The notes under the pieces were generated by a model. The model did no database searches and was not told the origin of the DNA. It saw only the letters and a program-made list of their open reading frames with translations. From positions 124,001 to 188,000 of the forward strand of contig NZ_JBFRFB010000001.1 in assembly GCF_052114605.1 (NCBI RefSeq): a DNA stretch of 64,000 nt. Reading direction: 5' to 3'. This document shows, piece after piece, positions 7,861-16,862 of this stretch. This stretch comes from Microvirga sp052114605. Its GTDB lineage: Bacteria > Pseudomonadota > Alphaproteobacteria > Rhizobiales > Beijerinckiaceae. Each line of letters starts with the position of its first letter. Position 1 is the first letter of the stretch. The position numbers and the translations under genes are program-made.

Positions 7861-10188
7861 TCAGGCGCGTCCGCGCTTCTTCACCTTGACCCGGGTAGCA
7901 GCGCTGCGGCGTCCACCGGCGGCTTTCGCGGGCTTGGCTCCGTGAGGAGGCCGCTTCGGGCCCTTCTTGGAGCCGCCGCCGATCTTGCCGGTGAGCTTGC
8001 CCTTGGTGAGCAGTTCGAACCGCAAAGCGCCGGCGACCGGAGCGGCTTCTACCAGCTTCACCTCCACCTTGTCGCCGAGGCGGTAGGTCTCGCCCGTATG
8101 TTGGCCGCGCATGGAATGGGTTCTCTCATCGTAACGATAGTAATCGTCGCCGATGGTCGCCGCCGGGACGAAGCCGTCCGCGCCGGTCTCGCTCAGCTTG
8201 ATGAAAAGACCCGCTTTGGTCACGCCCGAGATCTGTCCATTGAATGCGGCCCCGATCCGGTCCGCGAGGAAGTGCGCGATGAGGCGGTCGATTGTCTCAC
8301 GCTCCGCCGCCATGGCCCGGCGCTCCGCCGCCGAAATCTTAGCGCTGATCTCGATCAGCTCCGCGCGGGTGGTGTCGGGCGACAAACCATCCTTGCCGAG
8401 CTTGAGCGCGGTGATCAGCGCCCGGTGCACGATCAGATCCGCATAGCGGCGGATGGGCGAGGTGAAGTGGGCATAGCGCTTCAGGTTGAGGCCGAAATGG
8501 CCGTAATTCTCCGCCGCGTATTCCGCCTGTGATTGCGAGCGCAGGACCACCTCGTTGATGAAGAGCTGATGCTCGGAGCCTTCGACGCTGCGCAGGATGC
8601 GGTTGAACAATTCGGGCTTCAGCGCGCCTTGCGTCGGGATCTTCAGCCCCACCGAGGCCAGCACCTCACTGAGCGACCGCATCTTCTCCAGCGAAGGCTC
8701 GTCGTGGACGCGGTAAACGAGATCCGCCTGCGCTTTCTCCAGGGATTCCGCCGCCGCCACATTGGCGAGGATCATGAATTCCTCGATGAGCTTATGCGCC
8801 TCCAACCGCTCGGGAACGAAGATGCGGTCCACGGTGCCGTCGGGTTTGAGCACGATCTTGCGCTCGGGCAGATCGAGATAAAGCGGCTCGCGGATATCGC
8901 GCGCCTTCTTCACCAGGGCATAGCCTTCCCAGAGCGGCTTAAGGATCGAGTCTAGGATAGGCTTCGTCACATCGTCCGGCCTTCCGTCGATGGCCGCCTG
9001 AGCTTGGCTGTAAGAGAGCTTTTCCGCCGAGCGCATCATGACACGGTGGAAGGAGTGGCGAATTTTTCGTCCATCGGGGCCGATGATCATGCGGACCGCC
9101 AGGGCAGGGCGATCCTCTCGCGGCCGCAGCGAGCAGAGATTGTTGGAAATCCGCTCCGGCAGCATCGGCACGACGCGGTCGGGGAAATAGACCGAGTTGC
9201 CGCGCTCCTGGGCTTCGCGGTCCATGGCGGAGNCGGGGCGCACATAGGCCGACACGTCGGCGATCGCGACCGTGACCACATAGCCGCCAACGTTGTTCGG
9301 GTCCGTGTCCGGCGTGGCATGAACCGCGTCGTCATGGTCCTTGGCATCGGCGGGGTCGATGGTGATGAGCGGCAGTTCGCGCCAATCCTCGCGTCCGGAA
9401 AGCGTCGCGGGCTTTACGGCCTCGGCTTCGTCGATGACCGCTTTCGGGAATTCGTTGGGAATATTGTGGGCAAAGATCGCGATCAGGCTCACGGCCTTCT
9501 CGGATTTGACCGAGCCCAGGCGCTCCTTCACCTTCGCGGTCGGCAGGCCGAAGCGCCCGTGCTTGACCACGGACACGGCGATGAGATCCCCATCCTGTGC
9601 GCCGCTCTCGTCGCCGGGATTGATCTGGAGTTCTTCGCCGCGAGATTTCTTTTCCACGGGAACGAGGCGCCCGCCGCCCTCGGGCAGGGAGCGGAAGATG
9701 CCGAGCACCTGCGCCTGCTTCTTGGCAATGATCTTGGTGACCCGGCCCGCATAGCGATGGGTGTCGCCTTTTTTAAGAGGATCGACCCGCAGCAGCGCCC
9801 GGTCACCAACGCCCGCCAAGGGCATGCCGGGCTTGGGCTTGCGAGGCGTCACGATGATGATCGTCGGGATCGAGCCGTGCTCCTCCTCGTCCCACTCGGT
9901 CGGCACCGCGATCAGCTCGCCGTCCCGGTCGCGCTTGATGATGTCGGCCATCACCATGGAAGGCAGCTGGCCCGCCTTGTGGACCTGCTTGCCGCGTCGG
10001 TCCACGGCACCCGAGGCCTCGAGGTCCTTCAGCATCTGCTTGAGCCAGATCTTGTCGGCGCCACGGATATTGAAGGCCTGCGCGATCTCGCGCTTGCCCA
10101 CCTTGCCCGGCGCGTCAGCGATGAAGGAAACCAGCTCCTCCCGGGAAGGAAGAGCGGAGGATAAAGAGGATTTGGGACGTTTGGCCAA
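7861..10188 (-). CDS. rnr: Ribonuclease R
   Basis: RNase R is a processive 3'-to-5' exoribonuclease that degrades structured RNA. The product has an N-terminal winged helix (LPSREELVSFI onward), cold-shock-like domains, the RNB catalytic stretch ITIDPADAKDHDDAV, a C-terminal S1 domain and a basic tail. I choose the TTG at 10188 giving MAKRPKSSLSS, which matches relatives; an upstream TTG at 10272 is also open. One undefined base at 9233 makes a codon unreadable just after YVRP. Relatives have glycine there, which would need C on the plus strand. Confidence 0.92.
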   Translation of the reverse strand: MAKRPKSSLSSALPSREELVSFIADAPGKVGKREIAQAFNIRGADKIWLKQMLKDLEASGAVDRRGKQVHKAGQLPSMVMADIIKRDRDGELIAVPTEWDEEEHGSIPTIIIVTPRKPKPGMPLAGVGDRALLRVDPLKKGDTHRYAGRVTKIIAKKQAQVLGIFRSLPEGGGRLVPVEKKSRGEELQINPGDESGAQDGDLIAVSVVKHGRFGLPTAKVKERLGSVKSEKAVSLIAIFAHNIPNEFPKAVIDEAEAVKPATLSGREDWRELPLITIDPADAKDHDDAVHATPDTDPNNVGGYVVTVAIADVSAYVRPXSAMDREAQERGNSVYFPDRVVPMLPERISNNLCSLRPREDRPALAVRMIIGPDGRKIRHSFHRVMMRSAEKLSYSQAQAAIDGRPDDVTKPILDSILKPLWEGYALVKKARDIREPLYLDLPERKIVLKPDGTVDRIFVPERLEAHKLIEEFMILANVAAAESLEKAQADLVYRVHDEPSLEKMRSLSEVLASVGLKIPTQGALKPELFNRILRSVEGSEHQLFINEVVLRSQSQAEYAAENYGHFGLNLKRYAHFTSPIRRYADLIVHRALITALKLGKDGLSPDTTRAELIEISAKISAAERRAMAAERETIDRLIAHFLADRIGAAFNGQISGVTKAGLFIKLSETGADGFVPAATIGDDYYRYDERTHSMRGQHTGETYRLGDKVEVKLVEAAPVAGALRFELLTKGKLTGKIGGGSKKGPKRPPHGAKPAKAAGGRRSAATRVKVKKRGRA

Positions 10189-10316
10189 GGGAAAGCTCGT
10201 TAAGGTTCGTCTGATCTTGTCGCATGCAAGTTTGGCCACGGCTAGCCCGGGGCTTGGAAGCAAGACGCGCAAGCGGCAGCATCGGATCCATGAGGGGCTT
10301 AAGCGACGCTCAAGGC

Positions 10317-10344
10317 AAAAAAAAAGGCCCCGTGAGGAGCCTTT
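10317..10344 (-). terminator. Intrinsic terminator reading leftward
   Basis: On the minus strand AAAGGCTCC, a short loop and GGGCCTTT form a stem with one mismatch, followed by a run of at least six T. It lies between the VOC gene and rnr and would end a leftward transcript before rnr. Confidence 0.7.
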
Positions 10345-10349
10345 GAGGG

Positions 10350-10378
10350 ACCGGCCCGTGGGGGCAGAATGGGCCGGT
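10350..10378. other. Perfect 8-bp hairpin beside the terminator
   Basis: ACCGGCCC at 10350-10357 and GGGCCGGT at 10371-10378 enclose a 13-base loop. Read leftward, the loop is C-rich (attctgcccccac). With the terminator at 10317-10344 and a TATA-like box on the right, this could be a short leftward RNA. Confidence 0.4.
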
Positions 10379-10511
10379 GATGCCTATAAACGACGAATTT
10401 CAGAGTTGGTTCCAGCGGATTCGAAGATTTTTTTGGATTATTTTTGGCGAGTTTTTTCAGAATCCTTGTTTTGCAAGGAAATGAGGGCGAAAAAAACTGA
10501 AGAAGTAGCCG

Positions 10512-10916
10512 TTATGCGCGGCCATCTGTAACCTGCACGAGATCCCATAGATTTCCGTAGAGATCTTCGAATACCGCCACGGTACCGTAAGGAGCTTCTT
10601 TCGGCTCCCGAATGAATTTGATTCCGGCCTCGGTCATGGCGGTGTAATCCCGCCGGAAATCATCGGTCTGCAGGAAGAGGAAGACACGCCCGCCAGATTG
10701 ATTGCCGATGAAGGTTTCCTGATGGGAATTAGATGCGCGAGCCAGAAGCAGGGACGTTTGCCCGTCTCCGGGAGGGCGGACGATGACCCAGCGCTTGTCC
10801 TGCTCAGGCTGGTACGTGTCCTCCACCAGCTTGAACCGCAGCTTGTTGACGTAAAAATCAATGGCTTCGTCGTAGTCGCGAACGACAAGCGCGATATGCG
10901 CGATGCTCTGCTTCAC
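10512..10916 (-). CDS. VOC (glyoxalase/bleomycin resistance) superfamily protein
   Basis: The 134-residue protein has the paired beta-alpha-beta-beta-beta modules of the vicinal oxygen chelate fold. It starts KQSIAHIALVVRDYDEAIDFY and ends with VFEDLYGNLWDLVQ, where His8 and a late Glu could bind metal. It is similar to small glyoxalase-like proteins, but the substrate cannot be told. It is 107 bases downstream of parE on the same strand. That spacer has an imperfect hairpin but no clear terminator. Confidence 0.82.
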   Translation of the reverse strand: MKQSIAHIALVVRDYDEAIDFYVNKLRFKLVEDTYQPEQDKRWVIVRPPGDGQTSLLLARASNSHQETFIGNQSGGRVFLFLQTDDFRRDYTAMTEAGIKFIREPKEAPYGTVAVFEDLYGNLWDLVQVTDGRA

Positions 10917-11022
10917 AATTGCCCCCTATCAGACACAACAGCAGGCATTGGTGATCCAGACACCCAGCGCATCCCCATGCCATTTGCGATGGTTCTGCGC
11001 TGGGGCTTTATTGATAACAGGC

Positions 11023-13083
11023 TTAAATATCCAGATCGGCCTCGTCCGCGAACACCGCGCGTTCCTGGATGAAGGCGAAGCGGGCTTCGGGCTTGTTGCC
11101 CATCAGGCGCTCGACCGCGTCGTTGGCCTCGGGCTTGTCGTCGGCTTCCACGACGACCTTCAGGAGCAGGCGCTTCCTCGGGTCCATGGTGGTTTCCTTC
11201 AGCTGCGCGGGCAGCATCTCGCCGAGGCCCTTGAAGCGGCCGATCTCTACCTTGCCGCTGCCCTTGAACACGGACTTCATCAGCCTGTCCCGGTCCGCGT
11301 CGTCGCGGGCATAGGCCGACTTGGCGCCCTGGCTCAGGCGGTAGAGCGGCGGCACGGCGAGGTAGAGGTGCCCGCCGTCGATGAGGCGGGGCATCTGCCG
11401 GTAGAAGAAGGTGATGAGCAGCGAGGCGATATGCGCGCCGTCCACGTCCGCGTCGGTCATGATAATGACCTTCTCGTAGCGGAGATCCGCATCCCGATAC
11501 CCGGAACCGGTGCCGGCGCCGAGCGCCTGGACGAGATCGGAGAGCTGCTGGTTCTGGTGCAGCTTGTCCTTGCCCGCCGAGGCAACGTTGAGGATTTTTC
11601 CACGCAGCGGCAGGATGGCTTGAGAGGCGCGGTCGCGCGCCTGCTTGGCGGAGCCGCCTGCCGAGTCGCCCTCGACGATGAAGAGTTCCGAGCCTTTCGC
11701 TCCGGCATTGGAGCAATCCGCCAGCTTGCCGGGCAGGCGCAGCTTGCGGGTCGCGGTCTTGCGGGCGACTTCCTTTTCCTGGCGGCGGCGGAGGCGCTCC
11801 TCGGCGCGGTCGATGACCCAGTCGAGCAGCTTGTTGGCCTGCTGCGGAGCCATCGCGAGCCAATGATCGAAGGTGTCGCGGATCGCGTTTTCGACGATGC
11901 GGCCCGCTTCCACGGTCGCCAGTTTGTCCTTGGTCTGACCCTGGAACTCCGGCTCGCGGATGAAGACCGAGAGCATGGAGGCGCAGGTCGCCATCACGTC
12001 GTCGGTGGTCACCGCCGCCATACGCTTCTGCTGGCCCACGCGTTCGGCGTGGTCGCGCAGCGCCCGCAGCAGCGCAATGCGCAGGCCGTTCTCATGCGTG
12101 CCGCCTTCAGGGGTCGGCACGGTGTTGCAGTACGAGGTGGAGAACCCGTCTTCGTTCGTCATCCAGGCGACCGCCCATTCCAGCGAGCCGTGGCTGCCGG
12201 GCTTGGTGATCTTGCCGGCGAAGATCTGGTCGGTGACCAGGTCCTTCCCCTCGATGTCGTGAAGCAAATAGTCCTTCAGGCCGTTCGGGAACTTGAAGAC
12301 GGCTTCCGGCGGAACGTTGTCGGCTCCTTCCAGCAGCGAGGGCGCGCATTTCCAGCGGATCTCGACACCGCCGAAGAGGTAGGCCTTCGAACGCGCCATC
12401 TTGAACAAGCGGCGCGGCAAGAAATGGGCGTCCTTGCCGAAGATCTGCCAATCGGGCTTGAAGCGCACCTTGGTGCCGCGCCGATTGAGGATACGGCCAA
12501 CCGACTCGAGCTTGCCCTGTGGAAGGCCGCGCGAGAAAATCTGGCGATAGAGCTGCTGGCCGCGCGCAACCTCGACTTCGAGAATTTCGGAGAGCGCGTT
12601 CACCACGGAGACGCCGACGCCGTGCAGGCCTCCGGAAGTCTCATAAACCTTCGAATCGAACTTACCGCCCGCGTGGAGCGTGGTCATGATGACTTCGAGC
12701 GCCGACTTCTTCGGGAATTTCGGGTGCGGGTCGACCGGGATGCCGCGTCCGTTGTCGGTCACGGAGAGCCAGCCGCCTTCCTCCAGCTCCACCTCGATGA
12801 AGGTCGCATGGCCCGCGACCGCCTCGTCCATGGAGTTGTCGATCACCTCGGCGAAGAGATGGTGCAGGGCCTTCTCGTCCGTGCCGCCGATATACATGCC
12901 AGGACGGCGGCGGACAGGCTCAAGCCCTTCCAGGACCTCGATGGTGGAAGCGTCATAGTCGGCTTCTCCCGGCGTACCGGTTTGGGGCGCGGAGCGGGAA
13001 ACCTTCACGGCTGCATTTCGGGCCGAGGCCGGTGCCGCGCGTTTGGCGGCAGCGCCCCCGAAGAGATCGTCATTATCGGTCAT
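11023..13083 (-). CDS. parE: DNA topoisomerase IV subunit B
   Basis: ParE is the ATPase subunit of topoisomerase IV, which unlinks daughter chromosomes with ParC. The 686-residue product shows the GHKL motifs EVIDNSMDEAVAGHA, DNGRGIPVDPHPK and GGLHGVGVSVVNALS. It also has TOPRIM elements EGDSAGGSAKQARDR and DADVDGAHI. I use the ATG at 13083, which has AAGG about ten bases upstream; the first 45 residues are a low-complexity lead. The length is nearer to ParE than to GyrB, and no subunit A gene is beside it. Confidence 0.92.
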   Translation of the reverse strand: MTDNDDLFGGAAAKRAAPASARNAAVKVSRSAPQTGTPGEADYDASTIEVLEGLEPVRRRPGMYIGGTDEKALHHLFAEVIDNSMDEAVAGHATFIEVELEEGGWLSVTDNGRGIPVDPHPKFPKKSALEVIMTTLHAGGKFDSKVYETSGGLHGVGVSVVNALSEILEVEVARGQQLYRQIFSRGLPQGKLESVGRILNRRGTKVRFKPDWQIFGKDAHFLPRRLFKMARSKAYLFGGVEIRWKCAPSLLEGADNVPPEAVFKFPNGLKDYLLHDIEGKDLVTDQIFAGKITKPGSHGSLEWAVAWMTNEDGFSTSYCNTVPTPEGGTHENGLRIALLRALRDHAERVGQQKRMAAVTTDDVMATCASMLSVFIREPEFQGQTKDKLATVEAGRIVENAIRDTFDHWLAMAPQQANKLLDWVIDRAEERLRRRQEKEVARKTATRKLRLPGKLADCSNAGAKGSELFIVEGDSAGGSAKQARDRASQAILPLRGKILNVASAGKDKLHQNQQLSDLVQALGAGTGSGYRDADLRYEKVIIMTDADVDGAHIASLLITFFYRQMPRLIDGGHLYLAVPPLYRLSQGAKSAYARDDADRDRLMKSVFKGSGKVEIGRFKGLGEMLPAQLKETTMDPRKRLLLKVVVEADDKPEANDAVERLMGNKPEARFAFIQERAVFADEADLDI

Positions 13084-13305
13084 TGGGACCTTGGTCCGTT
13101 TCGATGATTCGGTTTTCTTTACACTATATCCCATGTCCGAATGTATACGTGAACAAAACGGAAACGGAAAGGGTGTCCTGTGGTCAGAGGCCATAAATCC
13201 AAGGCATGCGACCCTGTTGCCATGAGGATAGGAGGTGCCTCTAAAGGATGTCTTTCAACTGACATCAGGAACTGTTTAGTTCTGGTTCACGTTGGGCAGG
13301 TAAGC

Positions 13306-13515
13306 ATGGCTTTATTGAGAGCGAGGGCAACGATGCGCACCACAATGGGACCGGCACAGAAGCTTCATCTAGATCGTGCAGCGCGCACGGCCGGAGAGGC
13401 CTTTGCCTTTGAGGAGCCGGATACCACGCCAGTGACCAGAAGTGCCTATGGCTCGAGCCTCTTGTGGCTCGCCATCGCAGTCGTTGCCGTGCTTGCGCTC
13501 AGCTACGCCTTCTAA
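13306..13515 (+). CDS. Small predicted C-tail-anchored membrane protein
   Basis: A 69-residue frame starts at ATG 13306, preceded by AGG. It has a basic, soluble N-terminal half and ends with one hydrophobic helix (SLLWLAIAVVAVLALSYAF), so it may be anchored by its C-terminus in the inner membrane. Its stop codon overlaps the 3' end of the MgtC-family gene by three bases in tail-to-tail orientation. No family is recognised. Coding is plausible but not certain, since an internal ATG at 13333 is also available. Confidence 0.5.
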   Translation: MALLRARATMRTTMGPAQKLHLDRAARTAGEAFAFEEPDTTPVTRSAYGSSLLWLAIAVVAVLALSYAF

Positions 13516-14012
13516 TCATCGTCCTTGGGGGATTTTTCGCCGCCGGTAAACAGGCGCGTCAGCCATTCCTCTATTGGCTTGCAGAACGTGAGCAGAAACA
13601 GCGTCATCAGCGTGCCTGCGAGCGTCATGAACCAAGCGCCCAGGCCCGCCGTGACACCAAGCGAGGCAGCAATCCAGACTGTGGCCGCTGTCGTCAGCCC
13701 GCGAACTTCCATTCCATCCTTTGCACGCAGGATGGCACCCGCTCCTAGAAATCCGATGCCGGTCATGATGCCCTGGATCACGCGGCTGACCGCATCCTGT
13801 GCGAAGTGCAGATCGTCGTAGACCGAACCCGACAATATGACAGTCGCCGAGGCCAGCGAAACGAGGCCCAAGGTCCTCATGCCGATCGGCTTATCGTGGA
13901 TATCGCGGTTCAGCCCGACAACCATGCCAGCGAGAGCCGCTGCGCAAAGGCGCAGCGTGATCTCGACTTCATTGGTGTAGTTGGCCTCAAGCCAGGACAA
14001 CCACCCCGCCAT
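13512..14012 (-). CDS. MgtC/SapB family inner-membrane protein
   Basis: The 166-residue product begins MAGWLSWLEANYTNEVEITL and has about five hydrophobic helices, with the family signatures GMVVGLNRD, KPIGMRTLGLVSL and GIGFLGAGAI. MgtC-like proteins are linked to survival in low magnesium and inhibition of F-type ATPase in some pathogens; the role here is unknown. The ATG at 14012 follows the topA stop with a single intervening base, so it is probably read from the topA transcript. Confidence 0.88.
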   Translation of the reverse strand: MAGWLSWLEANYTNEVEITLRLCAAALAGMVVGLNRDIHDKPIGMRTLGLVSLASATVILSGSVYDDLHFAQDAVSRVIQGIMTGIGFLGAGAILRAKDGMEVRGLTTAATVWIAASLGVTAGLGAWFMTLAGTLMTLFLLTFCKPIEEWLTRLFTGGEKSPKDDD

Positions 14013-14013
14013 C

Positions 14014-16725
14014 TTACTCGGCTGCTTTCGCAGATTTCTTGGCGGCAGGTTTTTTTGCAGCTGCCTTTTTCGCAGCCGGCTTCTTGGCGGCACTCTTGGT
14101 CGCCGTCTTGGCCGGAGCCTTTTTGGTAGGAGCTTTCTTGGCGGCAGCTTTCTTTGCCGGAGCCTTGCGGCCACGCGCCGACTTCTTCGACGGGCCAGCC
14201 GCGCGGCGGACCTTCAGAAGCTCGATGGCCTCTTCCAGCGTCACCGCTTCCGCCGCCATGCTGCGTGGCAGGGTGGCGTTGGTCTCGCCGTCGGTCACGT
14301 AAGGACCAAAGCGTCCGGCCTTCACCACGATGGGCTTGCCCGATTCCGGATCGTTGCCGCCCAGCGGACGGCCTGGATCGGCAGCGCCGCGACGGGCACC
14401 ACCGCCACCGCTTTCCTTGGTGACGATCAGGTCAATGGCGCGGTTCGCGCCGATCTCCAGCACGTCGTCGCCGGCGCCGAGATTGGCGTAGGTCTTGCCG
14501 TGCTGAACATAAGGCCCGTAGCGCCCGATGCTTGCGAGGATCGGCTCGCCGGATTCAGGGTGCGTCGCGACCTGACGGGGCAGGGCCAGGAGCTTGAGCG
14601 CCTTTTCCAGATCCACCTGCGAAGGCGTAAGACCCTTGGGCAGTGACGAGCGCTTCGGCTTCTCGCCTTCGCCCAACTGCACGAAGGGGCCGAAGCGGCC
14701 ATCGCGCAGGGTGACCTGCTCGCCCGTATCGGGATCCGCACCCAGAACCTTCACGCCGGGCTGGCCGCCGTTCTCAGACGAGCCGTCGCCATCGCCGTCC
14801 ACGCCGGTCGCGGCGAGCTGGCGGGTGAATTTGCACTCAGGGTAATTCGAGCAGCCGATGAAGGAGCCGAACTTGCCGAGCTTGAGCGAGAGCTGGCCGG
14901 TGCCGCAGGTCGGGCAGGTGCGCGGGTTGGAGCCGTCGCCCTTGTCCGGGAAGATGTGAGGGCCGAGGAGCTCGTTCAACGCATCGAGCACCTCCGTCAT
15001 GCGGAGTTCTTTCGTCTCGCCGATGGCGGCGGAGAAATCTTTCCAGAACTCGCGCATCACCTGCTTCCAATCGATCTCGTTGTTCGAGACACGATCGAGC
15101 TGCTCTTCGAGATCTGCCGTGAAATCGTATTCCACGTAGCGGCGGAAGAAGCTCTCCAGGAAGGCCGTGACGATGCGGCCCTTGTCCTCGGGGACGAGGC
15201 GCTTCTTCTCGATCTTCACGTATTCGCGGTCGCGGAGCGTCTGCAGCACGGCGGCATAGGTGGAAGGGCGCCCGATGCCGAGCTCTTCCATGCGCTTCAC
15301 AAGCGAGGCCTCTGAATAGCGCGGCGGCGGCTCGGTGAAGTGCTGGGTCGCGTTGATGCGTCGGCGCTCAAGGCCGTCGCCTGTCTTCATGGGTGGCAGG
15401 CGGCCTTCATCCTCATCCGCTTCATCGTCCTTGCTCTCGTTATAGAGCGTGAGGAAGCCGTCGAACTTGATGACCTGGCCTGTAGCGCGAAGGTCGAGCT
15501 TACGCGGGCCGACTTGGGCCAGAATGTCGGCCGTGGTGCGCTCCAGCTCCGCCGATTCCATCTGGCTCGCGATGGTGCGGGTCCAGATGAGGTCGTAAAG
15601 CTTGGCCTGCTCGGGCTCCAGATACTTGGATACGTATTTCGGCAGGCGGCCCATGTCGGTCGGGCGGATGGCCTCGTGGGCCTCCTGAGCATTCTTTGCC
15701 TTGGTAGAATACTTGCGCGGCACGCCGGGCACATAGCGGTCGCCGTATTCCTTGCCGATCACCCGGCGGGCGGCCTGCACGGCCTCCGGTGCCATGTCGA
15801 CGCCGTCCGTACGCATATAGGTGATGAGACCGACCGTCTCGCCGCCGATATCGACGCCCTCATAGAGCCGCTGCGCGATGCGCATGGTCTGAGCCGGGGC
15901 AAGGCCGAGCTTGCGCGAGGCCTCCTGCTGCAGGGTCGAGGTGGTGAAGGGCGGGTAGGGATGGCGCTTGGCGGGCTTGGCCTCGATATTCGCCACCGAG
16001 AAGGTCGCGAGCTCCAGGTCCTTCTTGAAAGCCTCGGCGTCCTTGCCGTTGCCGATGTCGAGGCGCGTGATCTTCTTGCCGTCGGCGCCCACGAGGCGCG
16101 CGTCGAACACCGCGCCGTCCTTCGTGGCGAGCGTCGCGATCAGCGACCAGTATTCCCGCGCCTTGAAGGTCTCGATCTCAAGCTCGCGGTCGCAGACGAG
16201 GCGCAGCGCCACCGACTGCACGCGGCCGGCCGAGCGCGCTCCCGGCAGCTTGCGCCACAGAACGGGAGAGAGGGTAAAGCCCACGAGATAGTCGAGGGCG
16301 CGGCGGGCCAGATAGGCATCGACCAGCGCCTGATCGATCTCACGCGGATTGCGCAGGGCTGTCTGCACAGCGTCCTTGGTGATGGCGTTGAAGGTCACGC
16401 GTTCGACCGGAATGTCCTTCAGCACGCGCTTTTCGCGCAGCGCCTCGAGGACGTGCCAGGAAATGGCCTCGCCTTCGCGATCAGGGTCGGTCGCGAGAAT
16501 CAGCTTCTCGGCTCCCTTGATCGCCTTGGCGATATCGGAGACGCGCTTGGAGCCTCTGTCCTCCAGCGTCCAGATCATGCGGAAATCGGCATCCGGGTCG
16601 ACCGAACCGTCCTTGGCGGGCAGATCGCGGATATGCCCGAAGGAGGCCAGGACCTCGTAATCCTTGCCGAGATACTTATTGATCGTCTTGGCCTTAGCGG
16701 GCGACTCGACGACGACGACTTTCAT
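14014..16725 (-). CDS. topA: DNA topoisomerase I
   Basis: TopA relaxes negative supercoils by cutting one strand. The 903-residue enzyme begins with the TOPRIM domain (VVVVESPAKAKTINKYLG and LATDPDREGEAIS). The catalytic tyrosine lies in GLITYMRTDG near residue 300. One four-cysteine zinc ribbon (CPTC to YPEC) follows near residue 600. Further GxFGPYV repeats come next, then a Lys/Ala-rich tail of about 55 residues, probably a DNA-binding extension. The adjoining spacer to the AidB-like gene has no other gene. Confidence 0.96.
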   Translation of the reverse strand: MKVVVVESPAKAKTINKYLGKDYEVLASFGHIRDLPAKDGSVDPDADFRMIWTLEDRGSKRVSDIAKAIKGAEKLILATDPDREGEAISWHVLEALREKRVLKDIPVERVTFNAITKDAVQTALRNPREIDQALVDAYLARRALDYLVGFTLSPVLWRKLPGARSAGRVQSVALRLVCDRELEIETFKAREYWSLIATLATKDGAVFDARLVGADGKKITRLDIGNGKDAEAFKKDLELATFSVANIEAKPAKRHPYPPFTTSTLQQEASRKLGLAPAQTMRIAQRLYEGVDIGGETVGLITYMRTDGVDMAPEAVQAARRVIGKEYGDRYVPGVPRKYSTKAKNAQEAHEAIRPTDMGRLPKYVSKYLEPEQAKLYDLIWTRTIASQMESAELERTTADILAQVGPRKLDLRATGQVIKFDGFLTLYNESKDDEADEDEGRLPPMKTGDGLERRRINATQHFTEPPPRYSEASLVKRMEELGIGRPSTYAAVLQTLRDREYVKIEKKRLVPEDKGRIVTAFLESFFRRYVEYDFTADLEEQLDRVSNNEIDWKQVMREFWKDFSAAIGETKELRMTEVLDALNELLGPHIFPDKGDGSNPRTCPTCGTGQLSLKLGKFGSFIGCSNYPECKFTRQLAATGVDGDGDGSSENGGQPGVKVLGADPDTGEQVTLRDGRFGPFVQLGEGEKPKRSSLPKGLTPSQVDLEKALKLLALPRQVATHPESGEPILASIGRYGPYVQHGKTYANLGAGDDVLEIGANRAIDLIVTKESGGGGARRGAADPGRPLGGNDPESGKPIVVKAGRFGPYVTDGETNATLPRSMAAEAVTLEEAIELLKVRRAAGPSKKSARGRKAPAKKAAAKKAPTKKAPAKTATKSAAKKPAAKKAAAKKPAAKKSAKAAE

Positions 16726-16862
16726 ATGCGACTTCCCGTAGATGGCCGCGAGCGGATGCTCAAAATTTATAGATAGAAGACGGCTGCCAGCCCCTGGCCG
16801 CCGAGGCGCGATAAGTGGTGGATCGTGGCCAACAAGTCAAATCGACCCTTGCGACGCCGTCG

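Noticed and set aside
10917..11022. CCCAGCGC/GCGCTGGG inverted repeat after parE as a terminator
   Set aside because: The loop is over 20 bases and no T-run follows on the parE strand, so a terminator cannot be supported.
13151..13165. GAAC-N7-AAAC near the parE start, a possible degenerate LexA box
   Set aside because: One mismatch in the core and no second line of evidence; parE control by LexA is known in some alphaproteobacteria but cannot be claimed here.
13269..13282. GAACT-GTTT-AGTTC inverted repeat upstream of the small membrane gene
   Set aside because: A five-bp arm is too short to separate from chance, and the spacing does not fit the LexA form used in this class.
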